The notes under the pieces were generated by a model. That model worked only from the letters and a program-made list of their open reading frames with translations, searched no databases and was not told the DNA's origin. From NCBI GenBank assembly GCA_038503035.1, contig JAVSML010001012.1, positions 186,001 to 250,000 on the forward strand: 64,000 bases of DNA, given 5' to 3'. The position numbers and the translations under genes are program-made. Source of the stretch: Crocodylus rhombifer (lineage: Eukaryota > Chordata > Crocodylia > Crocodylidae). Positions 13,505-26,655 of this stretch are shown here, one piece after another (positions within the stretch are counted from its first letter, which is position 1; every line of letters starts with the position of its first letter).

Positions 13505-13860
13505 AATTGTTAGTCTAGTTCAAAGTTAGTTAACCAGTCTAATGCTCTTGAGGAAAGGGAATGTATCTCTGCAGTGTCACCATCAAATTTGTATAGAGGG
13601 CAGAGTGTTGTCGTGTGGTCTGTAGTTTGATCAGGATTGCCCCAGTCACATTCTGCAGAACTCCTAATACGCTGTCTGTGCATCAAGTGACTGCAGTGGC
13701 CGTGGCAAGTGTGGATGCGATTGAGAACCTTCTGTATTTTTCGTGGAAGGTCAAAACCTGGTGGCTTTGTTGGGTCGGAAATTAGATGTTTGTTGTTCCA
13801 CATTCCTCGCTTTCGTCCAAGCTGCTGTGCTGTTATGTCCTGGAAGAGCTTGCACATGTG
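13505..13860 (-). mobile_element. Non-LTR retrotransposon fragment, C-terminal zinc-knuckle region of an RT polyprotein
   Basis: A 115-codon minus-strand open frame (13,857-13,510) includes VLNRIHTCHGHCSHLMH, then SAECDWG, QTTDH and CPLYKFDG. This is the RT-distal pattern (LNR.RT.HG.C ... C.CG ... QT..H ... CPL) that I associate with Jockey/RTE-like LINE polyproteins. It is not CR1-like. The second Cys of the CxCG knuckle is Trp here. Only this C-terminal piece is present. Confidence 0.6.
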
Positions 13861-14699
13861 TCCACAAAATATTGGAGACCTCAGAGGATTAACAGTCTGA
13901 AATTTTGAAAACAGTTTTCTACAGCTTTCAAGTGACTACACACAGGTTTGAAAAAATGTTTCCAAAGTAGTTGATCTGATCATTTCCCCCACTGCCCTAA
14001 TATTTTCTCACATTTGTGGAGCTGAACAGCCAGTTTCCAATGTAGAGGAAATAAAGCTGTGGAGCCTATGGGAAAACCTATATGATGACTGAAAGTCATT
14101 TAATCAGATTAATGTAACAGCATGGGACTACTGATGGGAACAAGCTGTTTAACATTACCTAATTTTTTCAGTGTTTCAACTTGTTAATTGTCTGAAATCT
14201 GGAGTGGTGTTAGCTGTCCCACTGTAAATCATGGATTTCAGAGCTCAGTATTTCTGGTTAGTTACCTTTGGCAACTAGGCCATGAAACTCTATTGTTTTT
14301 ATTAGTAGCATTGTTTAAACATTATACTGATTAAACAAAGCATACTTTCTTGAAAGTGTGAGGCATGTAAATTATGTGCTTGATTTGCCTGGAGATGCTG
14401 TGGTTTCAAGTGTAAATTGAGTGATTATGGAATTAATGACCAAGTTATGCTTCTAGCAGGTCACTTCCATGTGAAAATAGCCATTTTCCTTGGGCAGTCA
14501 TGAGATCTGCATGCAGATAAGCATGCTGTGTTTCACTATCAGGGCCTAAGTGTGGGTTTTTCCAAAGGGAATGTTTGAAGGCATTCAAAGTAAGGCCTTG
14601 TGTACTCCATACAAACTCCATACAAACTGAGCTGTTCTAGGTTTTTGGTTGAAGCAACTTGAACTGCTACTTCTGTGCAGCTTTATATTGGTATCAGGA

Positions 14700-14889
14700 G
14701 GTGGGTCTACATGTTCATTAATGTGCTTTTGCTAATGCATATTAAATTTAGTACCTCCATAGTGAGGTACTAAAAAAAGGCCTATTGGCCTATTTTAATG
14801 CTCATTAGCAAAAGCGCACAGTTTTTTGTGATGCTTTAATGCGTGTTAAAATAGGTTAATGTGCATTAAAGTGCACATGTAGACACACC
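14700..14889. mobile_element. MITE-like element, 190 bp
   Basis: GGTGGGTCTACATG at the left matches the complement of CATGTAGACACACC at the right. A second inner pair (tgcttttgctaatgcatatt and ctcattagcaaaagcgca) makes nearly the whole element able to fold. MITE-like families of this kind have been described in crocodilians. Confidence 0.7.
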
Positions 14890-15189
14890 CAGGTGCCTAA
14901 TGCTAATGCTGGTGTGGGTAGCTTTCATGTGATAATAAGGAGAGTCTACATTATACCAGTATGTAGAATCCTTATCCCAGTATCATTACATCCATGTGTG
15001 GGGTTATAATGGTATATCTGAATTGGTATCAAATTACACACTTCACTGACACGGTTTTACTGATTCAAAATCTGAGTTCTCTAACGTACAGTTATTGTAT
15101 ACCTAAAAGTCCCATTAACCTTCTGAAGTTTTGGGTGTACATAGTATGTAGACAACTGTGGAAAAGATCCAGTAGTAGTAACAATAATG

Positions 15190-15325
15190 CCCAAACCTTA
15201 CATAAGGCTTTACATCTTCAAAGTGCAGAATAAACCTTAGCTGTTTTTCAACATTCAAGGAAAAAATAGGTAGGTATGATGATTCTCATATTATTGATGG
15301 AAAAACCTGAAAGAGATTAAAAACT
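15190..15325 (+). mobile_element. MIR-type SINE remnant
   Basis: cttacataaggctttacatc with ttcaaagtgc, then gatgattctcatattattga and aacctgaaagagatt, follow the MIR order at low identity. Confidence 0.4.
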
Positions 15326-18300
15326 GAGTAGCAAGGGAGAAAGAAAAGGAGAAAAAAATTCTATTATTTAAAGTTTTGTGTTGGTGGAAGGGATTAATAT
15401 TTCATACTCCATTTAAGAGATGCCTCTTCTTTAGATGTTCGTATTAGCCTCTGGTGGAATTAATATTCTAATGTGTTTTTGTAGCAATATAATAACTCAA
15501 AGTGGAACCAGATTTTTCATCAAAGTTCAGTGTATAAATCTTTTAAATTAAAAATGCTATGAATTTAAATGCTTTTAAGTAAGGTGGGGAAAATCATTGT
15601 AATGAGAACTTTTGTTTTATTGGTCCAAGCCAGAACATTTTAATTTAAAACAAAGATGGGGTTTCTGCCTCTGTGGATTCCTGGTCCTATTTTATTGAAC
15701 TGAAGTCTTCTTTTTTTGAGTGCCTACTTGTCCTTTTCATGGGAACCACAGTAATCTTGAACTTCTCTCGCAGAGCTCCATTGATCAGTGTGGTCTCAGA
15801 AGATTTTGGTACAAATTCCAGATTCTTATTTAAGACTTCTCTACATGATAGTCTGTTAGATGTCAGTGGGGAAGAACTGAGTTAGCTGAGAGTGATTCTG
15901 TGGCCAGCTTCAGACCAGTTCCAGTGATGATTAGTTGATGTTTTGTTGAATGTGATTTTTTTAATCTGCTGCGTAAGCATTCAGTTGTGGTCACCTGTCC
16001 TTTCTGCAAATTTATTCTTCACAACAGTATTCAAATTCTGGTGTGTAAGTTGGGCGTAAAGGAGAAATGCGTGCAAGTAAAAATTCCTTTTTAAGCCTTA
16101 TATCTGTAAGCCTTTGCTAAGGGCAGTTCGTTCTCTCTCTCTGAAAATGCATTAAATATTTGTTTTTGTAGCTATTATGCTCTAGTCAGGGCAATTTCTC
16201 CCTGAAGTATTAGAATCCCAGCAACACGTGTCTTCTATGCTGATCCCTGCATCGGGTTACTTGATTTATAGGAAATGTAACAAAAAAAAAAAAATCTATT
16301 TTTAAATCTATAGGTGGGAATTGTTTGTTTTTTGTTCACTTTTTAATAACAGTGTCCATTAGTGTGGTTATCTATGCATAAAAACTGATGACAAGACACT
16401 GATGTGCCCCAGTTAGGCTTTTACTTAACACAGTTTAAGTAATAATATGAGTAATATCATTGAAATCACCAGGGAATTTTCTCATTGACTTCTGGGGAGC
16501 AGAGTTAAGCCAAGGCCAGGAAGCATTTTTGAAAGCTTCACCTTAATGGGTATTAAATTACTCCCTCATACATGCATGCTCTGCATTTCTGTGGGGAAAA
16601 CAAGAAAATAGATTCTGTGAAATTTATACAAACATACCAGATTTGACAAGCAATCTGCTACCATCATTTTCCTTTTAGTACTTTCAGTAAAAAGAAGGCT
16701 GATGATGATGTAAAAGTATTCCAGAATACAGTCTTAGAATAAATTGACATTCTAACCCATAGCTGCACCTTTTTTTCTTTTGAACTGCTTTATCTGTTAT
16801 GGTAACTTTTTCTGAATTCTTGTTATATAGACAAAGAAGTGTCAGGCTACATTTCCTGAAAGCAAAGGAATAAATGATGTCTTTTTCTTTTGTTTGTTCC
16901 TGAAACTGGTTATGGGCCACTTTTTTCCAAACATTATTCTGATAGGCTTAAAAAAGCTTTTACAAGTATTGCTCATTTGTTAAGACAAGCTTACTACTCA
17001 TTTCCTTAGGAAAAAAAAAAAGAAAAAAAGGGAGCTGAAAAGCAGGTTTTAAGGAAGTGGATCAAAAACGAAGCCATTATGTTAAACATAAATATGAAAA
17101 ATGTGTATTGTACCTTCCTCTCTGAATAAATATTTTGACATGTAACATGAAATAATATTGTAGAAACAGAATTTTATTAATGTCACTGAACTACCTGCAA
17201 CTGTCTCCTCTTCCCTTGTGCAATCTTTCTGTAGTGTTTCAAGTTCTGTCTGGCAGTGTTATAGTAATCCGTTTAGCTTCTTACCCCTCTATGATATTTC
17301 AAATCCTGTTATTTCCCTTCTTAGTACATTAGCACTTATGTTAATTTTACCCTCAGGCATATCACTGTGCATCAAATTAACCAGTGGATTCTATACATGA
17401 CTCCAAAATAGGGGTTTCTGTTATTCTGTAGAGGAGGCATTATTTTCTAAATAAACTGCATTAAATTATCCTTTTATAGATTGTTGCCATACTGCATCAC
17501 TGAGTGACATATTGTCCTTCCCTCTGAAGTATCAGAGAGAAGATAGAAACCATTTTTACATTTGCTATATACACACTTATGCTAGTGTTGTGTATAAATT
17601 GCAAGACAAAACCAGAATAAACGAGAACTTGATATTTACTGTCATTCTAGCAGAGACATGAAGAATCCATTAACACCTTTAGCCAACGATTCCTTTATCT
17701 AACATATAAACAAATGCTTTCACACATTTTTTTCCTCTTTCAGCTACACATTCAGATTTGACTTGCAACATGTTTCCTTGGGCAATATGAAAACTTTTAA
17801 CAAAGACCTCTGACTAGTTTGCTCATTTTGGGGAGGGAAAAGTTGTTTTCTTTATAAAATGGAAGATTATTTTCAATAAATTTTGCAAAAGTTTATCAAG
17901 TTGAAGTGGTCTGTGCAAGTCTGTGACAAACTTCACAAATTGTAGTGGAAAATTTCTTGTGAATGTGACTATATGTTCCCATGCAGGTTTCCGAAAAGTA
18001 CAAAATGGGTTCAGACATGTTTAAGCCTGGATAAAAAGTAATAATAGAATTTCTTCATCCGTTCCCACAGCTGGGTGTAGATAAGACACACCAAGCTTAA
18101 TATTAGGTTTCTTTTGTTTGTAACCTCTTTCCTGTCGGGACTACTACGTACTCCCCATGTTGAAACCCATAACACTTTTGTTTGAAAGTGCTCTACCCAA
18201 AAGATCTGCAGCTGTAGAGTAGATATGACTCTCTTTTCTGCTTTGTTGTTTTGATTCTTTGCTGACTAGCCACCTTAGCAATTCAGCATTCATTAATAAG

Positions 18301-19152
18301 AAATTTAAACAAAGAATTCATCAAAACTCACTATTTCTGTTTGGCCAGCAACACGAAGCAACTTTCCCACCTCAAAAGTAAGAGAGATAAACACATTGTA
18401 AAAACACTGTAAATTTTTGGCTAGCTGCATGTTCTTACTTGACTCCATTCTGCTATTCAAGAAAAGAACATGGTTTTTCATCCTGACAGAATCTGACATG
18501 TTGGGTTCTGAGTCAAAATACTTCAAACTTTTGTTATTTCCTTTTTTTTAATGTATAATTGTTTGTGTTTAAGCATGCAAAAGGAATGTCTTTATTATTT
18601 CCTGGAAAACACATATACAAATATAAATAGAAAACCACCCCCTAAATAACTCCATTGAAGAAAAGTGCCAAAAAGTTATATTGTCCTCATTGAAAGGAAA
18701 ATAATTTGGGGGGAAAAAGCAAATACCAAAATTTAGGGAAGAATTAAAAAAAAAAAAAGTAAATGAAGTTTTAGTATGTTTAATATTTTTATCTCTTGTC
18801 AGGTAACGGGAGATGTTGATTCTATCTCCCAGTCTACCATAAACTTGTATAAATCTGGGGTAGGGGGAAACCTTACCTATGGGGTACCCTCTTTTTCATC
18901 TGTTAAATCGGGATGACAGTATCTCTCTACCTCTCATGGATATTGGGTGAATACATTATTTAATAATTTTGAGGTCTCCAGACCCCAAATGTGGTCAGAG
19001 GCCATACAATTAGCTAGACTGAATGAAGAATTGTAGAGAATTGGTAAAAATTCTCAGCAAAACTGTTTGCCAAAGTGGTGGCTAAATATATGCGAATCCA
19101 TACCCTGGCATAAAAGGTCGCAGGGATTTACTGCGTATCAGTTGTTTTATGG
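15326..19152 (+). other. AT-rich non-coding stretch
   Basis: Only one old SINE remnant (18,885) is visible. A runs occur at 16,281-16,293, 17,011-17,030 and 18,747-18,758. There is no gene, and it is the least repeat-loaded part of the window. Confidence 0.6.
18885..18985 (-). mobile_element. MIR-type SINE remnant
   Basis: tttttcatctgttaaatcgg followed by gatgacagtatctctctacc is the complement-strand MIR 'cccatctgtaaaatggggat' pattern. Confidence 0.4.
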
Positions 19153-19744
19153 CAGTGGTTCTCAACTTTTTTAGGGTGGAGACACCCCTCATTAGACTTG
19201 AGGGACCCCTTGGAAAATGTCAGCTCTTAGTTTTCTCTTGTGTTTTGACTATGGAAAAATAATAGAGTAATTTTTCTGTTGCAAAGAACTTGGAAAGACT
19301 GCAATGTGGCAGAACATTTTTAATACCTGTTTGAAATCTCTGAAATAGGTAACAGCTATTTGAAATCTCAGGGCTGCTGTAGATGGGCAGGAAGCCTGCT
19401 CCAACATGCTGGAAATCCCGCATGTTGGAGAAGACTCAATTAATTGAGTCTGCTGTCTATTAATCAAGTCTGCTGGAGCATGGAAATTGATGTGCTCCGG
19501 CAGCATCCCGTGTCACATGTATCAGCGTCCTCGTGCTGAAAAAATGTTGGTGGAGCGCTTTGAAATAAAACACGGTTGAGCTTTAGTTCAAGGCATTCTG
19601 CTGCCATTTTTTTCAGCACAGGGACACTGATACACATGACATGTTATCTTGTGAATCATGTTTGCACACATAACCATGTTAACATTGTGTGGCACCCCGT
19701 GGCACCCTTGAAAGGATCTCTGGCACCCTGGTTGAGAATCACTG
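19153..19744. mobile_element. DNA-transposon family B, copy 1, with a nested insertion
   Basis: Ends are CAGTGGTTCTCAAC and GTTGAGAATCACTG, perfect inverted repeats over most of 14 bp apart from one mismatch. Internal blocks (tttttctgttgcaaag; tttgaaatct; gtgaatcatgtttgcacac) recur in the copies at 25,690 and 49,170. Compared with those, about 270 bp (19,372-19,643) are extra. Confidence 0.7.
19372..19643. mobile_element. Element nested in family B copy 1
   Basis: This stretch is absent from the other two family copies. It contains a long imperfect inverted repeat, TGTCACATGTATCAGCGTCC (19,511-19,530) against the complement of GGGACACTGATACACATGACA (19,621-19,641), extending to TGCTGAAAAAA on both arms. 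It fits a small fold-back DNA transposon with extra sequence at its left. Confidence 0.5.
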
Positions 19745-21171
19745 CTCTGGGTAAGTGTTCAGTGGCATTCTTATACATTTTATGGGATAGAAGTTAAATT
19801 GTAGTAATTTATCCCTGTTTCTCAGAGGGCTAAGCTACTGTAGTTTAGGTTTCACTTACCTTGGGGTAAGAGCACACTCAAGGACAGTTTCTGTGGAGTA
19901 GCTGATGTGCAGTCAATTCCCACTTCCTGTTATTGCTCAGTAAATTGTTCATATATACATACTTTCAGTTGGGATCCTAACAGATAGCCCCCTGGCCCTG
20001 TGGATGCAGCCTGGGAGGAGCCCCCGTAGTCTGGATCTGGTCCAGGGCCTGGGTTGTTTGACCAGCTTGCCTTAAGTGTTTACAAGATTGGGTGAGTGGC
20101 AAACATTTTATATTTCCTCTCATTTCTTTGTCAGTTCTTTCTTTTTCTTTTCTTTTTCAACACTAGCTCCAATGTTCTTTAAAGATGTTGGTCTTACACA
20201 ATATCTACTGACTGCAAAAGAAGTGTTGGGTGCTGACTACCTCCTCAGGATTAGGTTTTATATAGGCTTTGATACCACTTAAGATTTTAAATGAGAAGTT
20301 GTAGTATTGTCAGTCCCAAATGTTTAGAAGCCATGAATCAGCTCTCAAAGTCAACAGGAAGGGGGAATGTCTCCTTCCTCCCCCTCTTCCCTTCCTCCCT
20401 GGTAAATCTCTATTTGGCTTCTTGTAACTAAGCCATTAGGGTTCATAATTTCCAGCTTTTTCTCTGCAACTGTGCTGCTAGAACTTCTTATTTGTAGTTA
20501 TCAAAGCTGAGATCCTTTATGCAGTCCTTGACTCCAAGATCAGGTTCTTTAAGAAACACCTGAATATCCAGCAACTGATATAGTTGCAAGATGGTTGAAA
20601 CTGAGAGATATGCATAAAATTGATTTTTCTGTTTACAGAAGGTAGATCTAATTTACTCCATTTTCTCTCTCTCTCTCTCACAGTAACTCATATTTGTATC
20701 ACGAAGGATGATCTCTAGAGTTAAATCAAAATAGTTGTGTATAGTTTTGAGACAAATGGGTCGTTAAACTTTAAATTATTGTTGTCACCTAAGTGTAATG
20801 TCAAAAAGCATTAAATCTTTGTTTACCAATAAGAAGACTCTCTTATTCTCCTTGATCCCAGGTAATCACTGAAACTATTCACAAAGTAGCACTTATTTTA
20901 AGAAAATGTAGCAAAACGTGGCCCCCTATTACTTCTCTAGCTGTTAGTATAAGGTAATTGTATTTTAATTGTACTGTAATTTAAAACTGCTGCAGAAATT
21001 TCTAGTTAAAATGGCATGCTGCTTGTGATCTCGTGTCTCAATAAATACCTAGTCTTACTGAATGATGTCCCATGTATTAGTGGGTGGCAAAAGTTTTGAG
21101 ATGGCTATAGGAGGAACAGCATCCTTGTTTTAAGGGTGAAATGATTTCAGATTTTAATTAATCATATAACA

Positions 21172-21290
21172 GGCGTGTAGGTTGTAGCCATGTTGATCAA
21201 AGAACATGGACAGACAAGGTTATTTGGGTGAATCGGATGTCTTTTATTAGACCAACTCATGGTAAAGTATTCTCTAGCTACATATGTGTT
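21172..21290. repeat. Interspersed repeat, related copy
   Basis: gtaggttgtagccatgttga, then acagacaaggttatttggg and tcttttattagaccaact, a repeat type widespread in reptile genomes. It is possibly the same family as 3,600. Confidence 0.55.
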
Positions 21291-22309
21291 TCAGTTTTTA
21301 TGCTGACATTAATAGTTAACCCTTTAAAGGTTTCTAAGTCTAAGACTTCAGGCAAAAGAAATCCTATGAATTTTCTGCCTGTCTCACAAATATAACTCTC
21401 CAGTTCGACAAACAAACAAACAGCATAAATCCCTGCAGAAAGTTGCAGTTAATGGAGCTGTTGTTTGCTACACCAAAGACTATATAAATGTTAGTAGTTA
21501 ATTGCAGTCCTCCAAATGTCACCCAGAGGGTGGTAAAGTGGGTGCTTGGGCTTGTTAAGTAGTTTGAAATGTAAAGATTTTTTATTCCTGCGGCCTGAAG
21601 CAGAGTGTTTTCTTCCGAGCTTAAAGCAATGACATTTTCCATAGAGGAACAACACAGTTCAGTTGCTTTTTTGGCTGTTTTTATCTAAAACTATTGGCTG
21701 CAGGAATTGGCTGTGGTAGAAAAAGGATGCTAGGTGAGCTGTTAACATGGGTTTATTAAACTTGTAGCACATAGGATTTGTTTGAAGCATAACATTGTGT
21801 TATCTACGTTTTGGTTAGGAGTTTTTGAAGAAAAAAGGATAGTTATACTTTTGAGAGGAAGTTTTTGTGAAATTCAGAATAATGGTTCCCTTTTCTCTGA
21901 TCCCCTTTGTGATTTTTGGTGTGGAAATATTTGAGGGAGGTGGAGAAGGAAAAGGAAGAAAGACCAACTACTTGATTGAAGAATTTCCAGTTGCAAGCCA
22001 GTTAGTAATAAGAAAAGCTGACCTAACATTTCTTGTGACTTCAAACCACATTTACCTCTTCTGGGGGCCAATACAAAGCCTGTTGAAGTTGACTTCCATT
22101 AAATTCACTGTGCGCTGGATTAGGTCTAGAAAGAATGGCACAGGAGAGCTGCTAAATTTAAATGCAGAATAGCTTCCTGGTTTAATCGTGTGGTAATCTG
22201 TTATGAATTTGGCTGCATGGCCTTCCCTTTAGGAAAAAAAAGATGGGAGGGGATTGTTTCAGCAGTGGGGTAGAGACTTTTTGAGAACACCTAGGTTTCT
22301 GGTGCACTT

Positions 22310-22336
22310 TTTTGTTTGTTTGTTTGTTTGTTTTGC
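22310..22336 (+). repeat. (TTTG)n microsatellite
   Basis: Five to six TTTG units following a T run. Confidence 0.8.
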
Positions 22337-22582
22337 TGTGCCTATCTTCAGTATAGCCTGAAATTGGCACCATTGCAGTTTAGTGTGTCATCAATAGTAT
22401 GGCAAAAAACAAAGTTCACACTGCTCTGGGATTTGCTGCAATATGGAAGCAGAGAAATTCCATATAACAAGGGCTGTTGAAGAAAACAATTACTTGGCTG
22501 TATTGTAGGTCAGCTTCAGTGCTTTCTTTTCTCTATGGTTGAAAGAGACATTGTGCTCCCCCAAGGGCAGATATGTGAAAGG

Positions 22583-22880
22583 GAAATCCTGAGACCTTGC
22601 CTACACTAAGAATGCATCACCAGTATAGTTACACCACGTATTATGCCAACATGATGTTTCTAGCATGGAGGAAGCTTATATTGGAAAACTGCATTTGCTG
22701 CCATAACTTACTCCAGCCGCACATTTCTAAGCACTATGTGCTATACCAGCAAACACACAATTTTGCTAGTATAGCTGTACCCACAGAGGGGGCTTCTGCC
22801 AGCACAGCTGTCAGTCAGGGATGACACTTCATCAAATCCAAGTGACAGAGCTGTGCTGATGAATGTTTATAGTATAGACC
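22583..22880. mobile_element. MITE-like element, about 300 bp
   Basis: The left GACCTTGCCTACACTA and right TAGTATAGACCTC are inverted ends of the 'tagtgtagacaagg' reptile type. An inner hairpin pairs agcacagctgtca (about 22,801) with tgacagagctgtgct (about 22,842). Confidence 0.55.
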
Positions 22881-23305
22881 TCTCTCTTTTTTATGGTTCC
22901 CACGGTGGATCTCCGCATCACACAGCAGTGACTTTCCCTCTTGGGCACAATCACTTCATGCACTAGAGGGTAACCTATTTTCAAAGAATGTAGAACATAC
23001 TGAAGAATGGAGAAATTATAGCTGACCCCCTTCCCCCATTTTACCATTTTAATTTTTTTCCTCTCTTCCTCCCATCTTTTCTTTTTACATTTGGCCTCTG
23101 AAAATGGGGTGGAGAGGGGCCAGGAAACAAGAGGAAGAAACATTTGTGTTGGCTTTTGTATGACAGGAAGAGTGGTGTGCTATATTGGAACCCAAGAGAG
23201 ATGGTGGCAATTTGAGAGCGCGCTTGGCGATGGCAGTTTCCACAGCCTCTACCAGCTATCAGATGGGCATTCCTGCCTTAGGTCTCATGCTTACAGTGAG
23301 AGGAT

Positions 23306-23355
23306 GTCAGAGAGAGGTAGTCAGCTGTATTGGTCTGAAATCAGGCAGAAGCTAG
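23306..23355. repeat. Interspersed repeat, short copy
   Basis: gagagaggtagtcagctgta and tggtctgaaatcaggcagaa match 3,600-3,640; the rest is missing. Confidence 0.5.
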
Positions 23356-23510
23356 TGATACTAACAAGAAGTGAAATCCTGTACAAATGTAATCTTTAAA
23401 GAAAGAGATGCAAAGTGAGTAGATCAGTGCGAGACAGAAGAGTCTCCATTAATTCAAAATGTAAAAATCCTTTTTTCCCCTCTTTCTCCTAGGATGTTAG
23501 GAATGTTTTA

Positions 23511-23820
23511 GGGCTGTTCAACTGGCTGCCTGGGTGCTGTACGTAGTCCACATGGGGCTAATGTGCAGCCCCCCAGGCTCCTACTTGGCTAGTGCCCCCT
23601 TTATCACTCCAGCTGCTGGTGGTGCCTCTGGGCTCTCTTCCCCCACCCCCATCAGCTTTTGCTTCCTGCTCCCACTCCAGAGGCTCGGCCCATGGCAGTG
23701 GGAGAGCCATGGTATGGAGCAGGGGGATGGGGAGTGCAGCCTGGAGGTCTGTGGCATGCCTCAGTGTGGGCCCTGCTGTTCCAGTGTTCATCGCCTGGCC
23801 ACTTGGAAGTTGGATAGCCC
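23511..23820. mobile_element. Probable hAT-type element, 310 bp
   Basis: It starts GGGCTGTTCAACTGGC and ends AAGTTGGATAGCCC, inverted ends of the GGGGTGTCCAAC type. Flanks TGTTTTA (23,504-23,510) and TGTTCTA (23,821-23,827) match at 6 of 7, a decayed duplication. The core is GC-rich without a recognisable protein. Confidence 0.65.
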
Positions 23821-23995
23821 TGTTCTACATGAACAGCTATTCAGTATTTGATTGTGCCCCAAAATACACTCTATATATGGAATCACTGGGCTTAAAATAT
23901 CTACCCCTTTTTTGTCTTTGAGTTGAATCCAGATGAGTTTTATCTTTGAATATCTCTGAAAGAGTGATGCTGGGACCACTGGTGAAGCGTAAATC

Positions 23996-24215
23996 AGAGA
24001 ATCATGAAAGGGCTGTAACAGACCTTGAAGTGTCACTGAGTTCACTCTTCTGCCTGAGGAAAGAGCATCTATACCTAAATTGTTCCTGGTAGAAGTTTGT
24101 CTAATCTTCTCTTAAAAACCGTCAAAGATGGCTACCACTCTGTGTAATTTATTCCAAGGTTTAACTATACTTACTGGTAAAAAAGTTTTTTTTCCAAACA
24201 GCTAGCCACATCTCT
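23996..24215 (-). mobile_element. Old CR1 3' fragment
   Basis: The plus strand has agaatcatgaaagggctg, then aattgttcctggtagaagt, ttgtctaatcttctct and tttattccaaggtttaact, the reverse complement of an old amniote CR1 3' region. It is diverged and lacks coding capacity. Confidence 0.7.
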
Positions 24216-25689
24216 CTTCCTGCAATTTAAGCAGCAAGGAGCGGAGACTTTCAGAGAAGCTTTGATGTGTAAAGGGAAGAAACTTTGATTTCAAGGTGAT
24301 GGAGATTAGAATTCCATGGTGGTATTTTTAACGCTTACTCAAGTATAACTGGAGTCAGTGTCCACTTGTGAATTCCTTGCATAGTGCCATAGTGGAATCT
24401 TTCTTCATGTTGCACTGTCTTGTTTTAAACTGGACACCATCACTTGTATATGCAGAGGAGGTACTCGGAGCACACGCTCATGTGTGTACAAGCATGCCCA
24501 CAAATACAGATAAATGGAAACATTCTCTGCCGGATTTTATGAATCTGGTCCTTTGTCTCTTTGCATGCAGTTTGCATGAATGTAGGAATACTATTTACAT
24601 CTCGGGTAGGTAGAATAATTTGTATGTAACTTGGGTATAGGCAGATATAGTCTGCAAGTCCACAAATATGGCGATTGTGTAAATTTACCCTAGTTAATGC
24701 TTTCATTTGGGCTGGGAAAGATGCCACGTAAAATATCAGTAGCTTTCCCATCTAATAAAAACATGTGTCACTCTTTGTGATGGTAGGTATTTTCTTTGTG
24801 GTCTGTTTTGGGTCGCACACCAATGTGAAAGACTAAAATAATGAAATGGCACATACCCATGCTGAAAATATTAAGTGTTATATAGATTTACAATAGCCTT
24901 ACCTGATGGAGCTGCTAATATTCTACCAGTACGGCATTTCTGGTTTAAATGAATAAATGCAGCTATTGCTGAAAGTGGAGAAGAATGATTGAATTTGCAA
25001 ATTGTGTTTTAGAATTCCTTAAGCACTGTCATATTTTAGCATCCTGTCATGTTTTGTTTGTTTATGCAAGTATAATGTGCAGCAACTGCTACGCTTAAGA
25101 AGAGGATTTTTGAAAGAAATTTTAGGCAGAACAGATTTTACTAATGACCTCCTAGCTTAAAACAAACAAATAAAAAATAACCAGTCTTCACAACTGACAG
25201 CAAGTATTTTTCCATAAATTAACTGGTTATAGGTTCATGTGAAAAACCAATAACACAATTTGTAATAGCGCCATCTGGTGACTTCCTAATCATTTTTGCC
25301 TTGCGGTTAGAAATTTTCTCTCTCAAAAAAAATAGTTTATCCACTGAAAAATGTGGTTTTGGCTATCCCAAAACTGGAAATTCTAAACTCATGCAAGGGG
25401 TTCTGGCATGATTGAGTTAAAATGAATTGGTGTGTTATGCAGATGCTTTTTGGCTAGCAGTGCTGTGAAGGTAGACCTCAGACATGGCAGTATTTTGTCA
25501 GACTCTTCTCTGAGTGATTGTTGAAAAACATGTATTTGCCCAAAATCCACAGAGTAATTTTTGGTAAAAAAAAAATTTCCAAACAAAATTTAGAAACCGA
25601 TGAAATGAGGGAGAGATGAGAAATAGTGCTCTCTACCCCCTTTTTTGCTCAGTGGCTGGGAGACCCATATTCTTTTCTGTTCTCTAAGA

Positions 25690-25960
25690 TAGGGGTTCTC
25701 AAGCTTTTTAGACTCAAAGCACCCTTCAGAAACACCAGCTCTTGGCTTTCACTCGTTTTTTGACTCTGGAAAAAAAACAGCTATTCTTCTGTTGCAAAAA
25801 ACTCATGAAGACCACAACAGGTTAGACTTTTAACACTGGATTCCTATTTGAAATCCCTGGGTTTATCTTGTGAACCACGTGTAGGAGTTTTGCCCACCTA
25901 GTATTACACAGCGCCCTTAGAAGGATCTCACTGCACCCTAGGTTTTGGTTCAGAGGAATT
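25690..25960. mobile_element. DNA-transposon family B, copy 2
   Basis: AGGGGTTCTCAAGCTTTTTAG at the left and blocks TATTCTTCTGTTGCAAAA, TTTGAAATCCCTGGG and TTATCTTGTGAACCACGTG match copy 1 around its nested insert. The right end (ggttttggttcagag) has decayed. Confidence 0.6.
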
Positions 25961-26469
25961 TGACCCCATATGTCCCACCTCTTTGGAGAGTATCCTAATC
26001 ACCATGGGGTAGGGTATTTCTGGATAGGCTGTTCCACTTGGTCTGAAATATTTGAGCATGAATTGAATGAAGAGAGAGTGACAGCAGGATGATTAGGCTA
26101 CTGGAGAGGTGGATACCTGGGTTCAGAGCTGAAGTTTTGAGGTGGATTTTAGGTGGCTCTGGTTCTCAAAACCAGTATCTGACAATTCTAGAAGAATGGG
26201 CTGTCTCAAAGATTTGTGATTAATACTGTCCTTTTTATAACACAACCACCAGTGATCTATGGGGTGCTCTCATCAGGCAGTTCATGATACTGCCAGTATC
26301 TTCTTGGCTTCAAGGGCCTATAACCTCCAAGGGACTGAAGAGACTGATCATGGATCTGTGAAAGGTGTCTGCTGTAAGAAATGAAAGCTAAAACCAAAGA
26401 TTGTGACATACAAACTTAGATTGCATATTTCCGGATGTCAAAGATTGTGACACTGTGTTTTCTCTAGCA

Positions 26470-26655
26470 CAGGAGTGGGCAAAATGCGGCCCCGGGGCCA
26501 AATGCTGCCCACTAGGCCATTCTATCCGCCTTGCGGGGTCCCTAAAAATATAGAAAATTAATATTAATCTGCCCTGGGCTGCCTGTCATGCGGCCCTCGA
26601 TGGCTTGCTGAAACTCAGTAAGCAGCCCTCTGCCCAAAATAATTGCCCGTCCCTG
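26470..26655. mobile_element. hAT-type non-autonomous element, 186 bp, 8-bp target duplication
   Basis: It starts CAGGAGTGGGCAAAATGCGG and ends ATTGCCCGTCCCTG, inverted terminal repeats of the CAGGGGTGGGCAA hAT type. It is framed by a perfect CTCTAGCA duplication at 26,462-26,469 and 26,656-26,663. Confidence 0.88.

Larger units (their letters stand above)
19745..22582 (+). other. Non-coding stretch
   Basis: It contains the repeat at 21,172, a CT run (20,664-20,680) and otherwise unique-looking DNA. The 101-codon frame at 21,867 has no recognisable domain. Confidence 0.55.
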
